NCBI GenBank assembly: GCA_025929535.1
Contig: JAICLZ010000021.1
Location: 1-61,097, forward strand
DNA length: 61,097 nt
From: Gemmatimonadaceae bacterium
GTDB taxonomy: Bacteria > Gemmatimonadota > Gemmatimonadetes > Gemmatimonadales > Gemmatimonadaceae
Direction of reading: 5' to 3'
The position numbers and the translations under genes were made by a program. Below, one piece after another: positions 42,879 to 52,302 of the stretch. Positions within the stretch are counted from its first letter, which is position 1; each line of letters opens with the position of its first letter. A model generated the notes under the pieces. The model saw nothing but the letters and a program-made list of their open reading frames with translations. It made no database searches and was not told the origin of the DNA.

Positions 42879-44815
42879 CGGCGCGGGCGCGGGTGAGGCG
42901 GGCACAGTATCGCATGCTCGGCGCCGTGGCGCTCGCGGCGCTGCTCTGGGGCGCCGTGCTCGCGATGACGGTCGTGAGCCTCGCGGCCGGTGCGAATGCG
43001 ATCGTGCCACTCGGCGCCACCGCGCGACAGATCATCATTCCGCTCACGATCGCGACCGCAGCGGCAGCCGTCGGGCTGGTGCTGTGGCGTGGACGCGCGG
43101 CACGCTCGATCGAGCGCGTCGCGCTGTGGATCGAGGAGCGCGAGCCGTCGCTCAACTACACGCTCGTGACGGCGATCGATGAAACGCTCGCGCCACTCGA
43201 GCAGAACCGCGCGCTACACGCGGCCGCGAATGGAACCGACATCGACGCGATCGTGCGCCACGCGTGGCGGTCTTCGCTCGGACGCGCGGTCGTGGCGTTG
43301 GTGGTGCTTGGCGCCGTGCTCGCCGTGCTCGGACCGGGTGATCTGTTGAGGGCGGCGGAGCGCGAGCTCGCGGAGCGCGCGATGCCGGCCGCTCGGCCGC
43401 CCATGGCCAATCGGCTTCTCTCGCTGCGCGCGCGCGTCACGCCCCCGCCGTACACCAGGTTGCCGGCGCACGTGATCGAGGAGCCGCCAAATATCGCGGC
43501 ACTGGTGGGAAGCCGAATCATGCTCGAGGGAACCGGCTCGGCCGACGGCATCGTCGCGGCGCTCGGCGCACGCGAGCTGAGCGCCACGGCCGGAGCGCGC
43601 GGATGGGCGATCACGGAAACGATGCCGCCGGTTCCGACCGTGTGGACGCTTCGCGATCGTGGCTACCGCCGGCTCCTCGCGCTCGAGCCGCAGACCGACT
43701 CGGCTCCCGGCGTTCGGCTGCATCTGCCGGCGCGCGATACGACATACCAGAGCGTGCCGAAGGGAAAGCTCGACATCGATGCTGCGCTCTCGGATGACAT
43801 CGGCCTCGACTACGGCTACGTCGAGTATCTGCTTTCGAGTGGCTCGGAGGAGAGCTTCGACACGAAGCTCGTGGCCGGAGCGCGCGAGTCGTTCGCCAAC
43901 GCCCGGGCCGCGCGGCTTCACGCGACGCTCGACTTCGACACGCTCGCGCTCTCACCCGGCAGCGTGATTCACATTCGCGTGATCGCCTACGACTACAATG
44001 ATGTGACCGGGCCGGGAAAGGGCGTGTCGGAGACCCGAACGCTCAAGATCGCGGAGCCCGTGGACTCGACTTCGATCAACGCCGCGCCGCCGCTCCCGAT
44101 CGACTCGATGTGGATCAGCCAGCGGCTCCTCAACATGCGAACCGACACGCTCATCCGTGCGCGCCGCTCGCTGTCGCGCGAGGAGTTCGTGCATCGATCC
44201 TCTGCGTACAGCAACGGACAGGAAGACATCCGCAAGCGCGCGCTCGCGGTGATCGCGTTGCTCGAGGACAACGGGGTCGGCGACGCGTTCGAGACCGAGG
44301 CGAGCAAGATGCTTCGCCAGGCCGTGGATCTCATGTGGACGGCTCGCGAGGATCTGGGCGTATCGCAGCCGGATTCCGCGATGCCGGTGATGAAAAAGAT
44401 TCTGAAGATCCTGGACGACCTGAGATTGGCGAACAGGTACTATCTGCGCGGAATTCTCAAGCCCGTTGCCGTCAACATCGAGCGTACGAGGCTCACCGGA
44501 AAAGATTCCGCGAATGCGCACGCGCGCACGCCGCGCGCGGAGCTCGATGACCCGCAGCGCGCACTTGGCTCACGCCTCGACGCGGCCGTCGCACTCGCCC
44601 GCAGCTCGCCATCGGCCGCGGCGGATTCGCTCGTCTACATCCGCGTGAGCGCGCTCACGAGCGCGCCCGCGCTCGCCCAGCCGCTGCAGCACGCGATCGA
44701 CCTTCTTCGTCACGGCGCCACCGCCGACAGCGCGCTCGCGCGCACGCGGCGCGCGCTCGACCCGCCGGCACGCGTGCTCGAAAGCGCGAGCGACTGGAGC
44801 GGACTGGTCCCGTGA
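42875..44815 (+). CDS. DUF4175-like membrane protein
   Basis: The protein has 646 aa. Two N-terminal membrane helices (about residues 14-40 and 48-70) and a third near 130-150 precede a large exported part. That part has Ig/beta regions (LSLRARVTPPPYTRLPAHVIEEPP, a stretch common in DUF4175 proteins) and a helical end. The family regularly lies with MoxR, DUF58 and DUF4159 genes, as here, but its biochemical role is unknown. The GTG at 42875 overlaps the BatA-like stop, and its own stop overlaps the DUF4159 gene. Confidence 0.75.
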   Translation: MTARARVRRAQYRMLGAVALAALLWGAVLAMTVVSLAAGANAIVPLGATARQIIIPLTIATAAAAVGLVLWRGRAARSIERVALWIEEREPSLNYTLVTAIDETLAPLEQNRALHAAANGTDIDAIVRHAWRSSLGRAVVALVVLGAVLAVLGPGDLLRAAERELAERAMPAARPPMANRLLSLRARVTPPPYTRLPAHVIEEPPNIAALVGSRIMLEGTGSADGIVAALGARELSATAGARGWAITETMPPVPTVWTLRDRGYRRLLALEPQTDSAPGVRLHLPARDTTYQSVPKGKLDIDAALSDDIGLDYGYVEYLLSSGSEESFDTKLVAGARESFANARAARLHATLDFDTLALSPGSVIHIRVIAYDYNDVTGPGKGVSETRTLKIAEPVDSTSINAAPPLPIDSMWISQRLLNMRTDTLIRARRSLSREEFVHRSSAYSNGQEDIRKRALAVIALLEDNGVGDAFETEASKMLRQAVDLMWTAREDLGVSQPDSAMPVMKKILKILDDLRLANRYYLRGILKPVAVNIERTRLTGKDSANAHARTPRAELDDPQRALGSRLDAAVALARSSPSAAADSLVYIRVSALTSAPALAQPLQHAIDLLRHGATADSALARTRRALDPPARVLESASDWSGLVP

Positions 44816-45423
44816 GCCAGTTCGTCTTCGCGAGTGCGAAATACGCCTCTGGCGACTGGGAAAGCGCTCCATCGCTTCCGGAGGCGGTGATCGATGCCGT
44901 GGTGCGCTACACGACCATAGACATCGCACCCACCGGCGTGTACGTGGATCTCGCATCGCACGAGCTCTTCAACTTTCCATTCGTGTGGATGACCGGCCAT
45001 CTCCCGGTGCGATTCACCGACGACGAGCGCCGGAACGTGAAGCAATACGTCGAGCGTGGAGGGCTGCTCATGATCGACGATCACAACCACGACATCACCG
45101 GACAGTTTCACAAGACCGCCACGGAAGAGATCGAGCGCATGTTCGGCAGGATGACGCGGCTGCCGAAAAATCACGAGCTCTACAACTGCTTCTTCGTCTT
45201 CGACGATGGGCCGCCGAACACGCATCACGAGCTGAACGGCTATGGCGACGACCTGCTCCACAAGTATCTCGATGCCGTCGTGGTGCGTGGACGGCTCGGA
45301 TTGATCTACAGCAGCAAGGACTACAGCTCCGAGTGGAATTTTCATGCGGACACGAAAAAGTTCATGCAGCAGGACCCGACCAAGTTCGGGGTGAATCTCA
45401 TCGTGTATGCGCTCACTCGCTGA
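44812..45423 (+). CDS. DUF4159 domain protein
   Basis: The protein has 203 aa. It matches the DUF4159 pattern: FVFASAKYASGDWESAP at the N-terminus, FNFPFVWMTGHLPVRFTDDE, YVERGGLLMIDDHNHD, and NPTKFGVNLIVYALTR-like ending. The fold is glutamine-amidotransferase-like but has no catalytic Cys-His-Glu set, so a binding role is likely. There is no signal peptide; in some relatives the domain is exported. The GTG at 44812 overlaps the previous stop, and its 3' end overlaps the next gene by 17 bases. Confidence 0.87.
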   Translation: MSQFVFASAKYASGDWESAPSLPEAVIDAVVRYTTIDIAPTGVYVDLASHELFNFPFVWMTGHLPVRFTDDERRNVKQYVERGGLLMIDDHNHDITGQFHKTATEEIERMFGRMTRLPKNHELYNCFFVFDDGPPNTHHELNGYGDDLLHKYLDAVVVRGRLGLIYSSKDYSSEWNFHADTKKFMQQDPTKFGVNLIVYALTR

Positions 45424-46696
45424 TCGCGCGCGCCGCGCGCTCGAGTGGCTCTGCCGCGCGACGGCAATCGTGCTTCTCGCGTGGCTGCTCATCCACACGA
45501 TTCTCGTGCGGCGAAATGGAGTCGTGGACCAGGCGACTGCGGCCACACTCGCGCGAAAGCTCGCGCAATGGAGCACGAGCGCATCGCCATCCGCCGTGCA
45601 CGTGCGTCTCGATCATCCCCCCGCCGGCCGCGAGCGCGACTGGCTCGCGGCACATCCGGGTGCCGGGACGACCGTTGGCTGGAGCGGATCGTCGCTCAGC
45701 CCAACGGCGTTGTCCGTCGAGCCGCGCGTGGATCCTGCGCGCGGCGCGGATGCGAGCGTCGCTGCTCCGAACGCCGCAATGGTCGAGCTCTCCGATACCC
45801 TCGGCCCACTCGATAGTGTCCGTGCCGCTGGCACGGGTGCCCGCATTTACGTTCCGAAAGTCCGGCGCATGGTCGATGCGCGCATAGGATCGGTCGTGGC
45901 CCGCGCGCCCGCGCTCGATTCAGTGAAGCTCCGCAGGCTCCTGTTGATCGGCCGCGCCGGATGGGAGGTGAAGTTCACGCTCGCCGCGCTGGAGGAGCGC
46001 GGCTGGGTCGTGGACGCGCACATCGCCGTCTCGCCGAAGAGCGACGTGCTGCAGGGAAAGATTCTCGCGATCGATACGGCGCAGTATTCGGCCGTCATCG
46101 CGCTCGACAGCACCGCAGGACGATACTCCGATCGCATTGCCGCCTTCGTGAAGCAGGGCGGAGGACTGATCATGTGGTCCCCCGCCGCACGCGCGCGCGG
46201 GCTCGCTGCACTCGCGCCGGGTGCGGAACTGGGAGCCGTCATCCAGGATGATCTCGATGTTCCTCCCGACAGTGCTCCGCGCTCGGCGCTCGAGCTCGTA
46301 CCGATCACCGCGTTGCGCCAGGACGCCGTGGTGCTCGAGCGCCGCGGCAGCGATGTGAGCATCGCAGCGCACCGAGTGGGAAGAGGCCGCGTGCTCGAAA
46401 CAGGATACACGGACTCCTGGCGCTGGCGCATGGCCGGGGGCAGCGATGCGCTCGACCGGCATCGCGAATGGATCGCCGGCCTCATCGCGCTGGCCGCGAC
46501 CGGCGGCTATCACGAGCTCGCCGCCGCTCCCGGCAACGTTGCACCACTCGCCACTCTCGTCGACAAGCTCGGGCCGGCGACGAAGCCGGTGCGGGACGCG
46601 CTGGACACCCTGACTCTCACGCGATGGCTGTTCGGCGCCATCTGCGCTGCGCTGATTCTCGAATGGACTTCGCGGCGTACGCGCGGCGTCAAGTAA
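45407..46696 (+). CDS. Membrane protein, last gene of the MoxR operon
   Basis: The protein has 429 aa. One N-terminal membrane helix (AIVLLAWLLIHTILV, about residues 21-35) and one C-terminal helix (LFGAICAALILEW, about 410-422) enclose a periplasmic part of about 370 residues. Its middle has a Rossmann-like stretch (LRRLLLIGRAGWEVKFTL ... AFVKQGGGLIMWSP) like the amidotransferase-fold membrane proteins found at the end of such operons. No catalytic triad was seen. The start at 45407 gives the N-terminal helix a normal Arg-rich n-region. The gene is convergent with the kinase gene across a strong inverted repeat. Confidence 0.68.
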   Translation: MRSLADRARRALEWLCRATAIVLLAWLLIHTILVRRNGVVDQATAATLARKLAQWSTSASPSAVHVRLDHPPAGRERDWLAAHPGAGTTVGWSGSSLSPTALSVEPRVDPARGADASVAAPNAAMVELSDTLGPLDSVRAAGTGARIYVPKVRRMVDARIGSVVARAPALDSVKLRRLLLIGRAGWEVKFTLAALEERGWVVDAHIAVSPKSDVLQGKILAIDTAQYSAVIALDSTAGRYSDRIAAFVKQGGGLIMWSPAARARGLAALAPGAELGAVIQDDLDVPPDSAPRSALELVPITALRQDAVVLERRGSDVSIAAHRVGRGRVLETGYTDSWRWRMAGGSDALDRHREWIAGLIALAATGGYHELAAAPGNVAPLATLVDKLGPATKPVRDALDTLTLTRWLFGAICAALILEWTSRRTRGVK

Positions 46697-46700
46697 CGGC

Positions 46701-46739
46701 GGCGCTGCTCAGGCGAGATTCATTTTCCTGAGCAGCGCC
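46701..46739. terminator. Perfect 13-bp inverted repeat between convergent genes
   Basis: GGCGCTGCTCAGG (46701-46713) and CCTGAGCAGCGCC (46727-46739) form a perfect 13-bp stem with a 13-base loop. The right arm lies inside the 3' end of the kinase gene. There is no long T-run on either side, so it is a probable bidirectional terminator or transcript-end stabiliser rather than a textbook one. Confidence 0.6.
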
Positions 46740-48916
46740 TGAAATCTCGGATGCGGCCGCAGCGGCGCCAGCAGGAACGAGCCCTTGATGCCGTACGCCG
46801 CGCCCGCGTGCTCCATCACCGCACGCTCGAGCAGATCGAGCGCGCGATCGTAGTTGCCGAGCCCGGTGTATACGAACACCAGCTGGTACGGCGACACGTA
46901 GCCCTGCATCGCGTCGGCCTCGAGTGTCCGCAGGATCTCGCGAGCCTTGTCCTCGTGCCCCGTCAATCCGTACGCGAGCCCGAGCTGCGCCACCCACTGC
47001 GTCGTGCCGGGCGAGAGCGAGACCGCACGCTCCAGCTCCGCAAGGCCGGCGTCGGTCTTCCCATTCTTGATCAATGCCCAGCCGAGCGTCGCGTGCGCAC
47101 GGTCGAGCTCCGGCTCGAACGCCAACGCGCTCTCGGCGCCGATCGCCGCCTCGGTGTAGCGTCCCGCGCGCAGAAGCGTCGTCGCTACATCCAGCCTGTG
47201 CGCGAGCGGATCCATCTCCTGCGCACGACGCAGCAGTGCGATCGCCTCGTCGAATCGAAGCTGCGCCGAGCAGAGACGGCCGTACAGATCGTACGTGTCC
47301 GCACTGTTCGGATTGAGCTCGAGCGCGCGCTTGAACCCACGCTCGGCCGCGGACCAGTCGAAGTCGCACATCTTGAGATAGGCGGCGGTGCTGTGCGCCT
47401 CGGCGAGCATGGGGTCGAGCTCGAGCGCTTTCGCGGCCGCTTCGCGCGCGCGCGGAAACACCTCGTCGGGCGATGCCGCGCCGATCTCCGCGATCTCCGT
47501 GTAGGCGATCGCCATGTTCGCGTACGCGAGCGCGTAGCCCGGATCGATCGCGATCGCACGCTCGAAGTACGAGATCGCCTGACGCATCCCCGGCGTCGTG
47601 TACCGGACGTACCAGTGCCTTCCCTGCAGGAAGAGCTTGTACGCTTCGACGTCTATCGTCGGCTCCTTGCGCAGGCGCGCGTGCTCATCCACCGTGAGCT
47701 CGGTCTTGAGCGCGGCCGCGATCTGCAGTGCGACATCGGTTTGAATCTCGAAGATGTCGGTGAGCTGCCGGTCGTAGGTGGCGGACCAGAGGTACTGATC
47801 CGAGTCGGCGTCGATGAGCTGCGCGACGATGCGCACGCGATCCCCGCTCCGACGCACACTCCCCTCGAGGAGCGTCGTCGCTCCCAGCTTGGCCCCGATC
47901 TGCTTCAGACTCTCCCCCGACTTCTTGAAGGGCATGATCGAGGTGCGCGATATCACCTTGAGCGCGCGCATCTTCGAGAGATGCGCGATCACGTCCTCGG
48001 TGATTCCATCCGCGAAATATTCGTTCTCCCGATCGGTGCTGAGGTTCACGAACGGCAACACGGCAATCGCTCCGGATTGCGGGAGCGCCGGTGCGAGGAG
48101 CGCCTCGGCAAAGGCGCTCGCCGAGACGAAGCGATCGGCGGGAGTCTTCGCCAGCGCCTTCGCGAGTGCCTGGTCCACGCTCGCCGGCACCGCAGCGCGC
48201 ACGCGCCGCAGGGAAGGCACGGGGTCGACGAGGCGCTTGGCGAGCAACGCCTGCGCGTTCGGCGCCGTGTACGGCGGCTCGCCGGCAAGCATCTCGTAGA
48301 GCACGCACGCCAGGCTGTAGATGTCGCTGCGCGCATCGACATCGGACTCGCTGAGCGACTGCTCGGGACTCATGTACGCGGGCGTCCCCACCACGTAGCC
48401 GCGCTCGGTAATGCGGTCGTTCGCGGCGCTCAGCACGAGCGCAATCCCGAAATCCGCGACCATCGCTTCGCCTTCGTGAAGCATGATGTTCTCCGGCTTC
48501 ACGTCGCGATGGACGACGCCGTGCGCGTGCGCGTAGCCGAGCGCGGAGGCGACCTGCCGCACGATCGTGAGCGCGTCATCCACGCGAAGCTGTTTCTCGC
48601 GATCCATGGTGACGCGAAGGGATTCGCCCTGCACGTAGGGCATCACGAAGAACAGGAAGCCGTTCGCGTCCCCGGAATCGTAGAGTGGAAGAATGCGCGG
48701 ATGATTCAGGCTGGCGACGACGTCGACCTCGCGCAGAAATCGATCCGGTCCGATGGTCGAGGCGAGCTCGGAGTGCAGAACCTTCAGGGCGACGGGCCGA
48801 TGATGCTTGACGTCATCGGCGAGGTAGACCGTCGCCATGCCGCCGCGCCCGATCTCGCGCTCGATGCGGTAGCGCCCGGCCAGCGCGCTCTCGAGACGGC
48901 TGAAGGTATTCTCCAC
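46709..48916 (-). CDS. Serine/threonine protein kinase with TolB-like and TPR regions
   Basis: The protein has 735 aa. Pkn2-type kinase domain (residues 16-275): Gly loop GRGGMATVY, Lys45, HRDVKPEN with Asp138, DFG at 155-157, and GTPAYMSPEQ. A TolB N-terminal-like domain follows (about 285-430; IAVLPFVNLSTDRENEYFADG), then TPR repeats (about 440-720). No membrane helix separates kinase and sensor region, so it is probably cytoplasmic. The GTG at 48916 is chosen because GGAG lies nine bases upstream and the protein then begins VENTFSRLESALAGRY, the usual start of these kinases; an in-frame start at 48964 adds 16 residues. The target is unknown. Confidence 0.9.
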   Translation of the reverse strand: MENTFSRLESALAGRYRIEREIGRGGMATVYLADDVKHHRPVALKVLHSELASTIGPDRFLREVDVVASLNHPRILPLYDSGDANGFLFFVMPYVQGESLRVTMDREKQLRVDDALTIVRQVASALGYAHAHGVVHRDVKPENIMLHEGEAMVADFGIALVLSAANDRITERGYVVGTPAYMSPEQSLSESDVDARSDIYSLACVLYEMLAGEPPYTAPNAQALLAKRLVDPVPSLRRVRAAVPASVDQALAKALAKTPADRFVSASAFAEALLAPALPQSGAIAVLPFVNLSTDRENEYFADGITEDVIAHLSKMRALKVISRTSIMPFKKSGESLKQIGAKLGATTLLEGSVRRSGDRVRIVAQLIDADSDQYLWSATYDRQLTDIFEIQTDVALQIAAALKTELTVDEHARLRKEPTIDVEAYKLFLQGRHWYVRYTTPGMRQAISYFERAIAIDPGYALAYANMAIAYTEIAEIGAASPDEVFPRAREAAAKALELDPMLAEAHSTAAYLKMCDFDWSAAERGFKRALELNPNSADTYDLYGRLCSAQLRFDEAIALLRRAQEMDPLAHRLDVATTLLRAGRYTEAAIGAESALAFEPELDRAHATLGWALIKNGKTDAGLAELERAVSLSPGTTQWVAQLGLAYGLTGHEDKAREILRTLEADAMQGYVSPYQLVFVYTGLGNYDRALDLLERAVMEHAGAAYGIKGSFLLAPLRPHPRFQALLRKMNLA

Positions 48917-49066
48917 GTACCACCACTCCTGCGGATGAGGCGAGTGATTTCGTGGACTCGCCACGTCGAACAGGGAATTTAGCCGTTCCGGGGCTCCGGT
49001 GATGGTGCGCCAACGCTAACTTCATGCACGCGATTCATCGGCTTCGAGCACGAGGAGGATTGAACG

Positions 49067-51946
49067 GTGACCGGTTCCAAAGCTGAGGAGACGCAGGGCG
49101 ATTCCGCTCTCTCGCGTCGTGATTTTCTGCTGCGCAGCGGCCAGATCGGATGGATGTTCTCCGTGCTCGGCTCCCCCTTCAGCGGCTTCGCGGCGCCCGC
49201 GCGGCGACAGTTCGCGGAGATGATGAGTGCCGTGCATCGGCCGGCGGCTGGGCTCCCGGCCAATCTGCTCTCCGGCTTTCAATGGCGCACGCTCGGTCCT
49301 TTTCGCGGTGGGCGGGTTGCGGCCGCAACGGGCGTTCCGGGGCGGCCGAACGAGTTCTACTTCGGCGCCGTGAACGGCGGTGTGTGGAAGTCGATCGACG
49401 CCGGCCGCGTGTGGGATCCCGTGTTCGATTCGCAGCCCGTGGCCTCGATCGGAGCGATCGCCGTGGCGCCATCCGCGCCCGACGTCGTGTACGCGGGGAG
49501 CGGCGAGTCCACCCTTCGCGATTCGGCCGGCTACGGCAACGGCATCTATAAGTCGACGGACGCGGGAAAGAGCTGGACGCACATCGGCCTCGACGACACG
49601 CGGCACATCGGAAAGATCGCCGTCGATCCGCGCAACCCGAACGTCGTGTTCGTGGCCGCGATCGGACATCTCTATGCGGCGAACGACGAGCGCGGCGTGT
49701 ATCGGTCGCGCGATGGCGGCAAGAGCTGGCAGAAGGTGCTCTTCAAGGGTCCCGATGTCGGTGCGGTGGAGGTGGTGATCGATCCGGTGAATTCACAGAT
49801 CGTGTACGCGGGGCTTTGGAACACGCGTCGTCCGCCGTGGTTCACGTACTCGCCCACCAATGGACCCAGTGGGGGCATCTACAAATCGGTGGATGGCGGC
49901 AGCACGTGGGCGAAGCTTACCGCGGGGTTGCCGAAGGAGGGAATCGGCCGCACGGGACTCGCGATCGCGCCGGGCAATCCCCGCCGCATCTATGCCGTGG
50001 TGGACTGTCTGCTGCCGGAGAACGCACCACCCGGTTCCATGAATTCGCCCGCTGCCGGCGGCACGACGGACAAGCCGGTGCCGAGGCAGGGGGGATTTTT
50101 TCGTTCGGACGATGCGGGTGCGACCTGGAAGCGGCTCTCGAGTGATCTCGCGCTCTGGGGACGTGGCTGGTACTTCTGCAAGCTGGCGGCGGATCCGAAG
50201 GATGCGGACACCGTCTACGTGAGCAACGTGTCCGTGTCGCGCTCGAGCGATGGCGGCAGGCACTGGGTGACGCTGCGGGGATCGCCGGGCGGGGACGACT
50301 ATCACCAGCCGTGGATCTCGCCGGACGACACCAACACGATGATCGTGGCGAGCGACCAGGGCGCGATCATCACGCGCAACGCGAAGGCGAGCGACCCGAA
50401 GGCGGTGACGTGGAGCTCGTGGCTCAACCAGCCGACCGCGCAGATGTATCACATCTCCGTCGACTATCGCACGCCGTACTGGGTGACCGGCGCGCAGCAG
50501 GACTCGGGTGCGGTCGCGGTGCGGTCGCGCGGAAAGTTCGCGGAGATCTCGACGCGCGATTGGGAGCCGATCGGGCCGGGCGGCGAGAGCGGCTACACGG
50601 CGGGCGACGCGCTGCACCCCGGAATCGTCTTCGGCGGAACGGGCGAGCGCTGGGATCTCGCCACGAACACGCAGCTGCGCGGGACGACGGCGCCGAAGGC
50701 CGGCGGAAAGGAGACCGACCGCGCGGACTGGACGCAGCCGCTCGTGTTTTCCGGGGCGGATCCGCGCGCGTTGTACTACGCGAGCCAGTTTCTCTACAAG
50801 AGCAGCGATGGCGCGAAGAGCTGGACGCGGATCAGCCAGGATCTCACGCGCGCGGATCCCGGCATTCCTCGCACGCTCGATGCGGAGGCGGCGGCGCACA
50901 TCGACCGGAATGGCAAGCGCGGCGTGATCTACACGATCGCGCCGTCACCGCTCTTGATTCCGCTCATCTGGGTGGGCACGGACGACGGCTCGATCTGGCG
51001 CACGCCGGACGATGGGCGCACGTGGGTGAACGTGACGCCTGCGGCAATGACGGCGTGGAGTCGCGTGACGATGCTCGAGGCGTCGCACATCGACGTGAAC
51101 GTCGCCTACGCGAGCGTCGACCGGCATCAGCTGCAGGACTTCGAGCCCTACATCTATCGTACGCGCGATGCGGGAAAGAGCTGGCAGCCGATCACGAATG
51201 GGCTTCCCCGCGCGCAGTACGTGCACACCGTGAAGGAAGATCCGAAGATGCCGGGCACGCTCTTCGCCGGCACCGAGCGCGGCGCGTACATCTCGGTGAA
51301 CGATGGCGATGAGTGGCAGCCGCTCCAGCTCAATCTTCCGGTCACGTCGGTGCGCGACTTCGCGATTCACGAGAACGATCTGATCGTCGGCACGCACGGA
51401 CGCGGGATCTGGGTGATCGACGACATCAGTCCGCTCCGGCAGCGCGACGACGTGCAGGCGGATGAGGATGTGCATCTCTTCAAGCCGTTGACCGTAGTGG
51501 CGACCGCGCAGGAGGACGACAATGGCACGCCGCTGCAGAAGGACGAGCCGCACGCGGACAACCCGGTGGAGGGCGCCGTGATCTACTATTGGTTGAAGCG
51601 CGCCGTCGGCGCGCCGGTGACGATCGAGATCGTGGATGCGCACGGCGGCGTGGTGGCGACGATCCCCGCGAAGCCCAAAGCGGGTGCGGAGCCCGCCGAC
51701 CGGACCGACGGGATCAAGCGCATCTCGCCGATATGGGAAGTGGCGCCGCCCGGCCCACTGCCGACTACCGCGGGGATGCACCGCGTCGTGTGGCCGACGG
51801 TCGAGCCCGGGAGCACGGATGACGCGGCCACTCCGGAGGAGCAGCGCCCGACGGTGCACACCGGCGTGTTCACGGTGCGGCTCGCGATCGGCTCGAAGCG
51901 CTGGACGCAGGAGCTCGAGGTCCTTCCCGGCGAGATGGACGGGTAG
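49067..51946 (+). CDS. Tat-exported sortilin/BNR-type beta-propeller protein
   Basis: The protein has 959 aa. A twin-arginine signal (SRRDFLLRSG, residues 16-25) is followed by many BNR/Asp-box repeats (SxDxGxTW type: KSTDAGKSW, RSRDGGKSW, KSVDGGSTW, RSSDGGRHW, RTPDDGRTW), giving one or two beta-propellers as in Vps10/sortilin and xyloglucanase families. The C-terminal about 200 residues are a beta-rich domain (VTIEIVDAHGGVVATIPAKP). These proteins are often annotated as glycosyl hydrolases, but no catalytic Asp pair could be assigned. The GTG at 49067 opens directly into the Tat signal. It is divergent from the kinase gene with 150 bases between. Confidence 0.83.
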   Translation: MTGSKAEETQGDSALSRRDFLLRSGQIGWMFSVLGSPFSGFAAPARRQFAEMMSAVHRPAAGLPANLLSGFQWRTLGPFRGGRVAAATGVPGRPNEFYFGAVNGGVWKSIDAGRVWDPVFDSQPVASIGAIAVAPSAPDVVYAGSGESTLRDSAGYGNGIYKSTDAGKSWTHIGLDDTRHIGKIAVDPRNPNVVFVAAIGHLYAANDERGVYRSRDGGKSWQKVLFKGPDVGAVEVVIDPVNSQIVYAGLWNTRRPPWFTYSPTNGPSGGIYKSVDGGSTWAKLTAGLPKEGIGRTGLAIAPGNPRRIYAVVDCLLPENAPPGSMNSPAAGGTTDKPVPRQGGFFRSDDAGATWKRLSSDLALWGRGWYFCKLAADPKDADTVYVSNVSVSRSSDGGRHWVTLRGSPGGDDYHQPWISPDDTNTMIVASDQGAIITRNAKASDPKAVTWSSWLNQPTAQMYHISVDYRTPYWVTGAQQDSGAVAVRSRGKFAEISTRDWEPIGPGGESGYTAGDALHPGIVFGGTGERWDLATNTQLRGTTAPKAGGKETDRADWTQPLVFSGADPRALYYASQFLYKSSDGAKSWTRISQDLTRADPGIPRTLDAEAAAHIDRNGKRGVIYTIAPSPLLIPLIWVGTDDGSIWRTPDDGRTWVNVTPAAMTAWSRVTMLEASHIDVNVAYASVDRHQLQDFEPYIYRTRDAGKSWQPITNGLPRAQYVHTVKEDPKMPGTLFAGTERGAYISVNDGDEWQPLQLNLPVTSVRDFAIHENDLIVGTHGRGIWVIDDISPLRQRDDVQADEDVHLFKPLTVVATAQEDDNGTPLQKDEPHADNPVEGAVIYYWLKRAVGAPVTIEIVDAHGGVVATIPAKPKAGAEPADRTDGIKRISPIWEVAPPGPLPTTAGMHRVVWPTVEPGSTDDAATPEEQRPTVHTGVFTVRLAIGSKRWTQELEVLPGEMDG

Positions 51947-52302
51947 CGCCCTCGCCGGACGAGCTGGAGTGCCTGCCGCGCAGTGCACGGGCTCCCCGCA
52001 CGCGTGCGCGCTATTTAGTAACGGCAAGACACTAATTGTCCCCCGTCTCCGCCGCGGCGCACCTGCGCTTGCGCGCGCCCATTTCGCATCCTTGCAGTTC
52101 ATTTATGAATAAAATGCCATTTAGTTATTTATAAGCAAATCATTGTGCAGCGTCGCCTTGAGCACCCGCGGCCCGCCTTCCTATATGCAGCCATCAGAAG
52201 GACCGCTGTCGCAGCAACGGAGGAGTCTTCCCGGCAACGGATGCGGGAAGCGCACCGGTGATGTTCCGCCGAACGTCACGCGCCGCGTCTACTGGAGGCA
52301 CA
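51947..52302. other. Intergenic region upstream of the electron-transport operon
   Basis: No gene is visible. It contains a strikingly AT-rich 42-base tract (52101-52142) and the ribosome-binding site GGAGG about 10 bases before the ATG at 52303. The operon promoter most likely lies here. Confidence 0.6.
52101..52142. promoter_or_regulatory. AT-rich promoter/operator candidate of the cytochrome-oxidase operon
   Basis: This tract is roughly one-quarter G+C in otherwise GC-rich DNA. It holds the inverted repeat TTTAT-GA-ATAAA (52102-52113) and a second AT block TTATTTATAA. It lies about 160-200 bases before the first start codon. The binding protein is unknown. Confidence 0.45.

Noticed and set aside
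46751..48982. Long plus-strand open frame opposite the kinase gene
   Set aside because: The kinase, TolB-like and TPR motifs are all in the minus frame. The plus translation is Arg/His/Leu-rich without structure.
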